DNA of 12,654 nucleotides, from positions 1 to 12,654 of the forward strand of contig CANLIF010000028.1 in assembly GCA_947491175.1 (NCBI GenBank), given 5' to 3'. The DNA is from Actinomycetota bacterium. Its GTDB lineage: Bacteria > Actinomycetota > Actinomycetes > S36-B12 > UBA5976. Under the pieces are notes generated by a model. The model was not told the DNA's origin and ran no database searches. It saw only the letters and a list, made by a program, of their open reading frames with translations. Shown piece by piece: positions 4,699-11,864 of the stretch. Numbering within the stretch: the first letter of the stretch is position 1; each line of letters begins with the position of its first letter. The position numbers were made by a program, and so were the translations under genes.

Positions 4699-5763
4699 GT
4701 GTTGAAGGGTCTAAAACTTGCTTCAATCCTGGCTGTAGCGTCATTGGCGCTAGCAGCTTGCGGATCAAGTGGCGAAGAAGCAACTGAAAGCGTAGCTCCA
4801 CCAGAGCCAACAGTAGCAGCCGTTAAAGTCGGTATGGCCTACGACCAAGACGGTAAGGGTGACGGCTCGTTCAACGATGCTGCATTCGCTGGTCTTTCAA
4901 AGGCTCAAACAGATCTTGGTGTTGAAATCAAAGAAGTTAACTCAGGCGCCAGCGCAACTGATGCAACTCGCGAAGAACTTCTAACCCTTCTTGCTGATGG
5001 TGGTTACAACCCAGTTATCGCAGTTGGCTTTGCATACAGCACAGCATTAGCTGCTGTTGCACCGAAGTACCCAGACACAACATTTGCAATCGTTGACTCA
5101 GTTGTGGATTCAGCAAACGTTGGATCATTGGTCTTTGCTGCAGAGCAGGGTTCATACCTAACTGGTGTTATCGCGGCAACTGCATCGAAGTCAGGCGTTA
5201 TTGGCTTCATCGGTGGTATGGAAATCGATCTAATCAAGGCTTTTGAAGCCGGTTACATCGAAGGTGCCAGGTCTGTTAACCCAGACATCAAGATTGAATC
5301 CAAGTACATGGGCGCCGCAGGCGACAACACAGCATGGAACGTGCCTGAAAAGGCAAAGACTGCAACTGATGGCATGATCGCCAACGGTGCAGACGTTGTT
5401 TATGCTGCTGCTGGTGGTTCCGGTCTAGGTATGTTCCAGTCTGTAAAGGCTGCGGCTGATGGCGGAGCAACTGTTTGGGCAATCGGTGTTGACTCTGATC
5501 AGTACACGGTTCCATCACTTGCTGAATACAAGGACATCATCTTGACATCCATGTTGAAGCGTGTTGACGTTGCGGTATTCGATGTCATCAAGGGCGTAGT
5601 AGATGGAGCACCACTCGTTGGTATCCAGAACTTCGACCTATCAAAGGAAGGCGTTGGCTACTCAGCTTCTAACTCTGCTGTATCTGAATTCTCCGGCGCT
5701 GCTGATGCAGCTGCCGAGAAGATCAAGTCTGGCGAAGTTACTGTTGGTACAACCGTTCAGTAA
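4699..5763 (+). CDS. BMP/PnrA-family nucleoside-binding lipoprotein
   Basis: This is the extracytoplasmic substrate-binding protein of the ABC importer encoded downstream. Starting at GTG 4699, six bases after AGGAG (4688-4692), it has 354 residues. It has a basic N-terminus, a hydrophobic stretch, and the lipobox LAAC with C21 as the lipidated residue, followed by a flexible G/S/E/P-rich linker. The mature part begins with KVGMAYDQDG...GSFND, the hallmark of the basic membrane protein family (PnrA, BmpA, TmpC), whose characterised members bind purine and pyrimidine nucleosides. GVIGFIGGMEI and VVYAAAGGSG are further family blocks. Codons for Asp, Tyr, Asn and Lys end mainly in C or G here, unlike the following ATPase gene, suggesting selection for high expression. 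A strong terminator follows. Starts at TTG 4675 or 4702 are less likely. Confidence 0.92.
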   Translation: MLKGLKLASILAVASLALAACGSSGEEATESVAPPEPTVAAVKVGMAYDQDGKGDGSFNDAAFAGLSKAQTDLGVEIKEVNSGASATDATREELLTLLADGGYNPVIAVGFAYSTALAAVAPKYPDTTFAIVDSVVDSANVGSLVFAAEQGSYLTGVIAATASKSGVIGFIGGMEIDLIKAFEAGYIEGARSVNPDIKIESKYMGAAGDNTAWNVPEKAKTATDGMIANGADVVYAAAGGSGLGMFQSVKAAADGGATVWAIGVDSDQYTVPSLAEYKDIILTSMLKRVDVAVFDVIKGVVDGAPLVGIQNFDLSKEGVGYSASNSAVSEFSGAADAAAEKIKSGEVTVGTTVQ

Positions 5764-5774
5764 CAAATAGTTAC

Positions 5775-5816
5775 AGTGAGGCTCGGGTGGAAATATCCAC
5801 CCGAGCCTCACTTTTT
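5775..5816 (+). terminator. Strong terminator between binding-protein and ATPase genes
   Basis: A perfect 16-bp stem (5776-5791 with 5796-5811, core GAGGCTCGGGTGG) with loop AATA is followed by TTTTT. It starts 12 bases after the lipoprotein stop. Read-through here would set how much ATPase and permease mRNA is made relative to the binding protein. Confidence 0.95.
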
Positions 5817-5842
5817 GTTTCCAGAAGTCGTAAGTTTAGTTA
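5815..5842 (+). promoter_or_regulatory. Weak candidate promoter for the transporter genes
   Basis: TTGTTT (5815-5820) and TAGTTA (5837-5842) are 16 bases apart and lie between the terminator and the ATPase gene. Both boxes are imperfect. If unused, the transporter must depend on read-through. Confidence 0.25.
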
Positions 5843-5875
5843 GTACCAAAGTCTGAAAGGCACGGTTAAAGCCAA

Positions 5876-7402
5876 ATGAGCCAAAGTGCACTAGCGGTTG
5901 AACTCAGTGGGATCTGGAAAAGATTCCCTGGTGTTATTGCCAACAGCGATATCAATTTGAAGGTTGCTTCTGGAACAGTTCACGCCATCGTTGGTGAAAA
6001 TGGTGCTGGCAAGTCAACTTTGATGAAAATTCTTTACGGCATGCAAAAAGCTGATGAAGGCACAATTTCGATAAATGGCACTAACTTAATTTTTAACTCC
6101 CCCTCCGATGCAATCGACTCAGGCATCGGCATGGTTCACCAACACTTTATGTTGGCCGACAACTTTACGGTTTTAGAAAACATTGTTTTAGGCAGTGAGC
6201 CTAAGAACGGTATTCGCTTAGATTTCGAAAAAGCTCGCAAGCAGATTTCAGACATCGCCGCTGAAAATGGATTGGCTGTAGATCCCGATGTTCTAGTTAG
6301 CGAACTTGGTGTTGGAGATAGACAACGAATTGAGATTCTCAAAGTCTTGTATCGCGGTGCAAAGATTTTAATTTTAGATGAGCCGACTGCAGTCTTAGTT
6401 CCACATGAAGTGGATGAATTATTTAATACCCTTCGCGATCTCAAAAAAGAAGGCCTAACAGTAATCTTTATCAGCCATAAACTTGATGAAGTTTTATCAA
6501 TTGCAGATGAGATCACCGTTATTCGCCAAGGTAGCACGGTTGGCAGTGTTAACCCACACACTCAAAATGTTTCAGCTCGCGATCTTGCCGAGATGATGGT
6601 TGGTAATGAATTGCCAAATCCTGAGGCTGTCGGTGACACCATCCAAGCTGAGGTCGTGCTCAAGGTTGACAATCTTGCGGTGTTTGCAAAAGGTGGTAAG
6701 GCCATAGTTGATGACATTTCATTCCAGATTCATGCGGGTGAAATTGTTGGTATTGCAGGCGTTGAAGGAAATGGCCAAGCTGAAATTCTTGATGCGTTGA
6801 TGGGTATTGAGTCAGCAACTGGTCGAGTTCAATTTAAAAATGAAGACATCACTAATAAATCCACACGTCATCGCCGCGAGCTTGGGATTGGATTTATCCC
6901 TGAGGATCGCCATCGTCAAGCGCTGATGTTGGAAGCCCCACTTTGGGAAAATCGAATGTTGGGACACCAAACCAGAACACCCAATGCCAAAGGAATTTGG
7001 CTAACTCCGCGCAGCGCAAAGGCTGACACTAAGCGAATCGTTGAAGAATACGATGTCCGCACACCAAGTATTGACATTTTGGCTAGTGCGCTTTCTGGTG
7101 GCAACCAACAAAAACTCATTGTTGGCCGTGAGATGTCAGGTGAGCCAAAACTTCTAATCGCTGCCCATCCAACTCGCGGAGTTGATGTAGGTGCCCAAGC
7201 TGCAATTTGGGATCACATCCGTCATGCTCGCCAATCTGGTTTAGCGGTGCTATTAGTTTCTGCAGACCTCGATGAATTGATCGGGCTTAGTGACAACATC
7301 AAGGTTTTGCTTCGGGGCAAGTTCGTAGCTGACGCCGATCCAGCCACAGTAACGCCGCAAGAGCTGGGTACCGCAATGACCGGTGCTGGAGAGGTTGCCT
7401 GA
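5876..7402 (+). CDS. Nucleoside ABC transporter ATP-binding protein, two fused ATPase domains
   Basis: The 508-residue protein has two ABC domains in tandem, the layout of RbsA/MglA and of the NupO/BmpB nucleoside ATPases. Domain 1 has an intact Walker A (GENGAGKST, 40-48), Q-loop Q89, Walker B (ILILDEP, 164-170) and H-loop H201, but a reduced signature LGVGDRQ (144-150). Domain 2 has GVEGNGQAE (295-303) without the Walker A lysine, a full signature LSGGNQQ (406-412), and LLIAAHP (426-432) in place of the catalytic glutamate. One complete and one degenerate ATP site result, as is usual for this family. The protein should sit on the cytoplasmic face, paired with the two permeases. Its TGA overlaps the next ATG by one base. 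No good Shine-Dalgarno sequence lies at the usual distance before the ATG. Confidence 0.95.
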   Translation: MSQSALAVELSGIWKRFPGVIANSDINLKVASGTVHAIVGENGAGKSTLMKILYGMQKADEGTISINGTNLIFNSPSDAIDSGIGMVHQHFMLADNFTVLENIVLGSEPKNGIRLDFEKARKQISDIAAENGLAVDPDVLVSELGVGDRQRIEILKVLYRGAKILILDEPTAVLVPHEVDELFNTLRDLKKEGLTVIFISHKLDEVLSIADEITVIRQGSTVGSVNPHTQNVSARDLAEMMVGNELPNPEAVGDTIQAEVVLKVDNLAVFAKGGKAIVDDISFQIHAGEIVGIAGVEGNGQAEILDALMGIESATGRVQFKNEDITNKSTRHRRELGIGFIPEDRHRQALMLEAPLWENRMLGHQTRTPNAKGIWLTPRSAKADTKRIVEEYDVRTPSIDILASALSGGNQQKLIVGREMSGEPKLLIAAHPTRGVDVGAQAAIWDHIRHARQSGLAVLLVSADLDELIGLSDNIKVLLRGKFVADADPATVTPQELGTAMTGAGEVA

Positions 7403-8493
7403 TGAACCTTCGAAGAATCGGAACAAGTCTTATCGCACCCGTGATTGGTCTTCTTTTCTCGCTTGCTATAACCGCAATAATCCTGGTAGCAATCAATGCC
7501 AGCGTTTCTACTGTTCTGTCATCAATGTGGAGTTACGGAACTTCACCAAGAGCAATGTCACTGATGCTTAACTTGGCAACTATCTATTTCCTAAGTGCAT
7601 TGGCTGTGTCAATCGGTTTCAAAATGAATCTGTTTAACATAGGTGTTAATGGTCAGTACGTACTCGGCGCCGTTGCTGCCGCGGTAGTTGCTAGCAATCT
7701 AACTTTGCCAAAAGTTGCATCAGTTACCATAGCGATTTTTGCTGCAATGATTACTGGCGCACTTTGGGCTGGAATCGCAGCTTGGTTAAAAGTTGCCCGC
7801 GGTGTAAGCGAAGTTATCTCAACAATCATGTTGAACTTTATTGCAATTGGAATTATTAGTTATATCATTGTGCGAACTGGCATTGGTACGGAAACCAGTT
7901 TGAATGTGCGAGGTACGAAACCAATTCCGGAGTCGGGCATGCTCCGAGGAAGCGCGTTCATTGATCCTGGAACTTCAATTTATGGATTCTTCTTCATCTC
8001 GATAATTATTGGTATCGGATATTGGTTCCTGCTGAATAGAACTCGCTTTGGGTTTGATTTGCGAGCCACTGGTAAATCAGCCTCCGCAGCGCGAACAAGT
8101 GGCGTGCAATCAAATCGCATGATCTATGTGACTATGTTTCTTTCTGGCGCAGTTGCTGGATTAGTTGGACTTCCTTATCTATTGGGAGACACCGGTACTT
8201 ATTCATTGCAGTTTCCTACCGATTGGGGATTTACCGGAATTGCAATTGCGCTACTTGGCAGGAATAACCCGCTTGGAATCGCATTAGGTGCGATTCTTTG
8301 GGCTTTCCTAGACATCTCAAGCGGCCAACTCATTTTGGAAGGCGTCCCACGTGAGATCTCAACGATCATGCAGGGGTTGATTGTCATCGTGGTTGTGATC
8401 TCATACGAGGTGGTTCGTCGCTACCAAGTTAAGAGTGAGCAAACAAGTGTTGCTAAGGCAATGGCAAAGCAGGAGGAGGTAGCAGCAGTATGA
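7402..8493 (+). CDS. Nucleoside ABC transporter permease 1
   Basis: The 363-residue integral membrane protein belongs to the BPD_transp_2 permease family (branched-chain amino acid, ribose and nucleoside importers, NupP type). Hydrophobic segments begin at about residues 9, 53, 84, 105, 140 and 190 and continue to near 335. The family motif NLFNIGVNGQYVLGA lies at 76-90, and the cytoplasmic loop LRATGKSASAARTSG, with its conserved Gly and Ala pattern, probably contacts the ATPase. It ends in a hydrophilic tail. It starts at ATG 7402 within the ATPase stop (TGATG) and ends in a 4-bp ATGA overlap with permease 2, indicating translational coupling and fixed stoichiometry. Substrate is inferred from the BMP-type binding protein and the salvage enzymes downstream. 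Confidence 0.93.
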   Translation: MNLRRIGTSLIAPVIGLLFSLAITAIILVAINASVSTVLSSMWSYGTSPRAMSLMLNLATIYFLSALAVSIGFKMNLFNIGVNGQYVLGAVAAAVVASNLTLPKVASVTIAIFAAMITGALWAGIAAWLKVARGVSEVISTIMLNFIAIGIISYIIVRTGIGTETSLNVRGTKPIPESGMLRGSAFIDPGTSIYGFFFISIIIGIGYWFLLNRTRFGFDLRATGKSASAARTSGVQSNRMIYVTMFLSGAVAGLVGLPYLLGDTGTYSLQFPTDWGFTGIAIALLGRNNPLGIALGAILWAFLDISSGQLILEGVPREISTIMQGLIVIVVVISYEVVRRYQVKSEQTSVAKAMAKQEEVAAV

Positions 8494-9704
8494 CTTATTT
8501 AAAATCTCGCAGATTTATCGGTGCAGCATTTACTGCAATCACCATGCTCTCAATCACTAGAACCATCACAAGCAATGGTGACCTAACTAGCACAGTGACA
8601 ATTGCACAAGCCTTAGTGTTTGCTTCGCCTATTGCACTTGCCGGGCTTGCTGGTATTTGGGCAGAGCGCGCTGGGGTAATCAACATCGGCCTTGAAGGCA
8701 TGATGATTCTTGGTACCTTCGGTGCCGGCTGGGCTGGTTGGCAATGGGGAGTTTGGGCTGGGGTTTTAGCTGGCGTTATCTTTGGCGCGATCGGTGGCTT
8801 ACTGCTTGCGGTGGCTGCGGTAACTTTTGGTGTTGATCAAATCATCGCGGGTACTGCAATCAACCTGTTAGCACTGGGCTTAACTAAATTCCTGGCTATC
8901 GTACTTTTCACGGATGCTCCCGGTGGTGGGCAAGCGCAGTCACCACCTATTAAGGGTGACATACCGACATTCACAATTGATTCAATAGTTGAACCATTGA
9001 CCTCACTACATGAAACGGGCATCTTCTTCATTAGTGACCTTGCGGGAATCCTGGCTGGCTTGTTTTACAACCTTTCACTACTCACAATCATCACGTTCTT
9101 ACTATTTGCTATGACGAGTTACTTACTTTGGAAAACTGCGTTTGGTCTTAGGCTTCGCAGCGCCGGTGAAAATCCATGGGCAGCGGACTCACTCGGCGTG
9201 AAAGTTGTGCAGTTCAAATACGCCGCTGTCGTGTTCTCGGGAATGCTTGCTGGACTTGGTGGCGCATATCTATCGATTGCATCAACTATTTACCGCAATG
9301 GAAACACAGCCGGCAGAGGCTTCATTGGTTTAGCAACAATGATCTTTGGTGACTGGAGGCCAGGCGGAACCGCAGCAGGCGCATTGATGTTCGGCTACAT
9401 CGATACTTTGCGACTAATTGATACCGGAAATCAAAATGTTAAAGGTTTGATTTTGCTTGGCGCAATTATTCTGTTTGCGATCGGTGGCCTCATGCTACGT
9501 AAAGCTAAGCGCAACTCTGCAATTGGTTTCCTACTTCTTGGATCCGTAATGATTGGCGCATACTTCTCAGCAACTTCGTTCCCACCTGAAGTTGCTCAAG
9601 TCGCGCCATACATAACAACGCTGCTGGTTCTTGCTACTGCATCCCAGAATTTGCGGCCACCAGCGGCTGATGGCATTCCATATAGAAAGGGAGATAATCA
9701 CTAA
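8490..9704 (+). CDS. Nucleoside ABC transporter permease 2
   Basis: This second BPD_transp_2 permease has 404 residues and would form a heterodimer with permease 1. The family motif GVINIGLEGMMILGTFGA is at 62-79. The coupling loop reads LRLRSAGENPWAADSLGV, and GGLGGAYLS-type small-residue helices follow (here AGLGGAYLSIAS). About ten hydrophobic segments are visible. Compared with permease 1 it has extra hydrophobic stretches at the C-terminus (about residues 320-387). AGGAGGAGGT at 8471-8480 gives a strong ribosome binding site nine bases before the ATG, although this lies within the end of the preceding gene. The TAA overlaps the cytidine deaminase ATG by one base. Confidence 0.93.
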   Translation: MTYLKSRRFIGAAFTAITMLSITRTITSNGDLTSTVTIAQALVFASPIALAGLAGIWAERAGVINIGLEGMMILGTFGAGWAGWQWGVWAGVLAGVIFGAIGGLLLAVAAVTFGVDQIIAGTAINLLALGLTKFLAIVLFTDAPGGGQAQSPPIKGDIPTFTIDSIVEPLTSLHETGIFFISDLAGILAGLFYNLSLLTIITFLLFAMTSYLLWKTAFGLRLRSAGENPWAADSLGVKVVQFKYAAVVFSGMLAGLGGAYLSIASTIYRNGNTAGRGFIGLATMIFGDWRPGGTAAGALMFGYIDTLRLIDTGNQNVKGLILLGAIILFAIGGLMLRKAKRNSAIGFLLLGSVMIGAYFSATSFPPEVAQVAPYITTLLVLATASQNLRPPAADGIPYRKGDNH

Positions 9705-10099
9705 TGGGCATCAATTGGGATGAACTGCGAAGTGCGGCAAGTGGTGCAATGTCGAAAGCATATGCGCCGTATTCAAACTTTCCAGTTGGTGTCGCTGGAC
9801 TGGTTGACGATGGACGAATCGTTACTGGTTGCAACGTAGAAAATGCTTCCTACGGTGTTGCTTTGTGCGCTGAGTGTGGCTTAATTTCAAGTTTGATCAG
9901 TACTGGCGGTGGCAAACTAATTGCAGTTGCCTGCGTAGACCGACATGGAAACGCACTAATGCCTTGCGGGCGCTGTCGTCAGCTGCTTTGGGAGCATGGT
10001 GGCCCAGATTGCCTGCTTGATTCAGTGTCTGGAATCAAGTCAATGTCGGAAATATTGCCTGATGCGTTTGGCGCGCATGATTTAACGGATCGACTTTAA
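9704..10099 (+). CDS. cdd: Cytidine deaminase
   Basis: The 131-residue protein matches the small homotetrameric, single-zinc cytidine deaminases. Zinc ligands C55, C88 and C91 and catalytic E57 appear in CAEC and PCGRC, and the substrate-binding block GCNVENASYG is at 42-51. It deaminates cytidine and deoxycytidine to uridine and deoxyuridine, preparing imported nucleosides for the phosphorylase encoded next. The start ATG overlaps the permease stop (TAATG), with AAAGGGAG about ten bases before it. That tight fusion to a transporter gene supports nucleosides as the imported substrate. Confidence 0.95.
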   Translation: MGINWDELRSAASGAMSKAYAPYSNFPVGVAGLVDDGRIVTGCNVENASYGVALCAECGLISSLISTGGGKLIAVACVDRHGNALMPCGRCRQLLWEHGGPDCLLDSVSGIKSMSEILPDAFGAHDLTDRL

Positions 10100-10112
10100 A
10101 CACATTAGCCTT

Positions 10113-10178
10113 ATGGGTATGGCACTTCCCCGAGTGAAATTCAAAAAACTCTCCAGTCGTGATTGCAGCGCATCATGA
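10113..10178 (+). CDS. Possible 21-codon leader ORF overlapping the phosphorylase start
   Basis: ATG 10113 opens a 21-codon frame whose TGA (10176-10178) overlaps the preferred ATG of the phosphorylase gene in an ATGA arrangement. The peptide is basic in its middle (RVKFKK) and has no recognised family. No clear Shine-Dalgarno sequence stands before it. The phosphorylase start also lacks a ribosome binding site, so coupled translation from this ORF would explain its initiation. An ORF of this size can occur by chance. Confidence 0.35.
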   Translation: MGMALPRVKFKKLSSRDCSAS

Positions 10179-11470
10179 TTGCCGAACCATTCGCGGCTGT
10201 CGAAGTTATTGCAGCAAAACGTGATCACCAAGAATTGTCTGACGCACAAATCGATTGGTTTGTTGATGCTTATGTGCGAAACGTAATTGCCGAGGAACAA
10301 ATGTCGGCGATGGCGATGGCAATTCTGCTAAATGGTATGAATCGTCGTGAGATCGTGCGTTGGACAAAGGCTTACATTGATTCCGGCGAAACTATGGATT
10401 GGTCAAAACTTGGCCGCCCGACTGCAGATAAACATTCCACTGGTGGCGTCGGCGACAAAATTACTTTGCCACTTGCGCCCTTAGTTGCTGCCTGCGGTGT
10501 CAGTGTCCCACAACTTTCTGGGCGCGGCCTTGGTCATACTGGTGGCACGCTAGACAAACTTGAATCAATTAGCGGTTGGCGTGCCAGCCTGACTAATGCT
10601 GAAATGTTTGAAGTCTTACATTCAACTGGTGCGGTAATTTGTGCAGCAAGCCAAACTCTGGCCCCAGCTGATCGCCGCATTTATGCGCTACGCGATGTAA
10701 CCGGAACCGTTGAATCCATTCCACTTATCTCGGCATCAATCATGAGTAAAAAGATTGCAGAAGGAACTAGCGCACTTATTCTGGATGTGAAAGTCGGATC
10801 AGGCGCTTTTATGAAAACTGTCGAGCAAGCACGCGAACTCGCTACCACCATGGTTGGGATCGGCAATGATGCTGGCGTTACAACACGAGCACTCTTAACT
10901 GCAATGGATGTGCCGCTTGGGCGAACAGCTGGCAATGCCTTAGAGGTTCAAGAATCTATCGATATACTCGCCGGCGGCGGGCCTGCTGATGTAGTTGAAC
11001 TGACTGTTACTTTGGCGCGAGAAATGTTGGAAGCAAGTGGCGCTACTGGTTTCAAAGATCCAGCAACCGCGCTGGCTGATGGTTCAGCAATGGATGTGTG
11101 GCGCACCATGATCTCTGCGCAAGGTGGGGATTTATCTGTGCCACTTCCAAGTGCCCGCGAAACTCAAGAGGTGGTTGCCGACAAGTCTGGCTACTTAACC
11201 AAACTCGATGCCCTGGCTGTTGGTATGGCAAGTTGGCGACTTGGCGCGGGTCGCGCCAGAAAAGAAGACGCAGTGCAGTTTGGCGCTGGAATTCAATGGC
11301 ATGTTGGGCATGGTGAGAAAGTTTCTGTAGGCCAAAAGTTATTTACTTTGCACACTGACGAGCCAGAGCGTTTTCGAACGGCGCTGCAAGTCTTAACGCA
11401 AGGTTACGAAATTGGTCCTGAGGATGAAATTTCGCAACGACTACCTTTAATCATTGATCGGGTTGTTTAA
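10175..11470 (+). CDS. deoA: Pyrimidine-nucleoside (thymidine) phosphorylase
   Basis: From ATG 10175 the protein has 431 residues, the family's usual size. It splits thymidine, deoxyuridine or uridine with phosphate into base and (deoxy)ribose-1-phosphate. KHSTGGVGDK (86-95) forms the phosphate site, SGRGLGHTGGTLDKLES (115-131) is the family signature, and R173, S188 and K192 in RDVTGT...ASIMSKK correspond to the base-binding residues of E. coli DeoA (R171, S186, K190). Whether it prefers thymidine (DeoA) or any pyrimidine nucleoside (Pdp) cannot be settled here. A TTG at 10163 in frame would add four residues and is less likely. It lies 75 bases after cdd and uses no obvious ribosome binding site. 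Confidence 0.94.
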   Translation: MIAEPFAAVEVIAAKRDHQELSDAQIDWFVDAYVRNVIAEEQMSAMAMAILLNGMNRREIVRWTKAYIDSGETMDWSKLGRPTADKHSTGGVGDKITLPLAPLVAACGVSVPQLSGRGLGHTGGTLDKLESISGWRASLTNAEMFEVLHSTGAVICAASQTLAPADRRIYALRDVTGTVESIPLISASIMSKKIAEGTSALILDVKVGSGAFMKTVEQARELATTMVGIGNDAGVTTRALLTAMDVPLGRTAGNALEVQESIDILAGGGPADVVELTVTLAREMLEASGATGFKDPATALADGSAMDVWRTMISAQGGDLSVPLPSARETQEVVADKSGYLTKLDALAVGMASWRLGAGRARKEDAVQFGAGIQWHVGHGEKVSVGQKLFTLHTDEPERFRTALQVLTQGYEIGPEDEISQRLPLIIDRVV

Positions 11471-11495
11471 AACCTGTTTGTAAAACTTTCCCAAG

Positions 11496-11501
11496 TAGTC
11501 T
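11496..11501 (+). promoter_or_regulatory. Possible -10 box for a leaderless cupin-add transcript
   Basis: TAGTCT (TANNNT form) ends six bases before the cupin ATG, and that ATG has no ribosome binding site. This spacing fits an mRNA starting at the A of ATG, common in Actinobacteria. No good -35 box is seen. Confidence 0.35.
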
Positions 11502-11507
11502 GATTAC

Positions 11508-11864
11508 ATGCCTGAATTAATTAGTGAACCAACCCTGATTCCAGTACCCGGTGGAAAATCAATTGCCGAGTATGTGGGCCGAGTAAAAACCGGCGACGAC
11601 AATGTTTCTATTGCGGTAATGCACGCACCAGCTGGCTGGTCTGAGCCTGCGCAAGCACCAGGATTTGATGAATTCACGATCGTTATCACTGGCTCAATTG
11701 ATGTTGAGCATGATGGCGAAACAATTACTGTCGGTGCTGGGCAGGCACTAATAACTCGGGCTGGTGAAAAGGTTCGATACCTGACTCGGGAAGATGCTCA
11801 TTACGTGGCGATCTGTGTCCCAGCATTTTCACCCGAGCTTGCAAATCGAGATGAGGAAGCATGA
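11508..11864 (+). CDS. Small single-domain cupin protein
   Basis: The 118-residue protein has the alternating beta-strand and glycine pattern of the cupin fold: GFDEFTIVITGSIDVEHDGE (about 59-78) as the first conserved motif and ITVGAGQALITRAGEKVRY as the turn and second motif. The usual metal-binding HxH of motif 1 is absent; E62 and H75 are the only nearby ligand-like residues, so metal-free binding or altered catalysis is possible. No transmembrane or signal segment is seen. It is tied to adenosine deaminase by a 4-bp ATGA overlap, which suggests a linked job in nucleoside or sugar metabolism, but the activity is unknown. Confidence 0.8.
   Translation: MPELISEPTLIPVPGGKSIAEYVGRVKTGDDNVSIAVMHAPAGWSEPAQAPGFDEFTIVITGSIDVEHDGETITVGAGQALITRAGEKVRYLTREDAHYVAICVPAFSPELANRDEEA

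Noticed and set aside
5004..5518. Minus-strand open frames inside the lipoprotein gene
   Set aside because: They are antisense to well-conserved BMP family sequence and lack any start signals.
6136..6561. Minus-strand open frame of 141 codons inside the ATPase gene
   Set aside because: It is fully antisense to a conserved ATPase domain; Ser/Arg-rich composition is typical of an antisense shadow.
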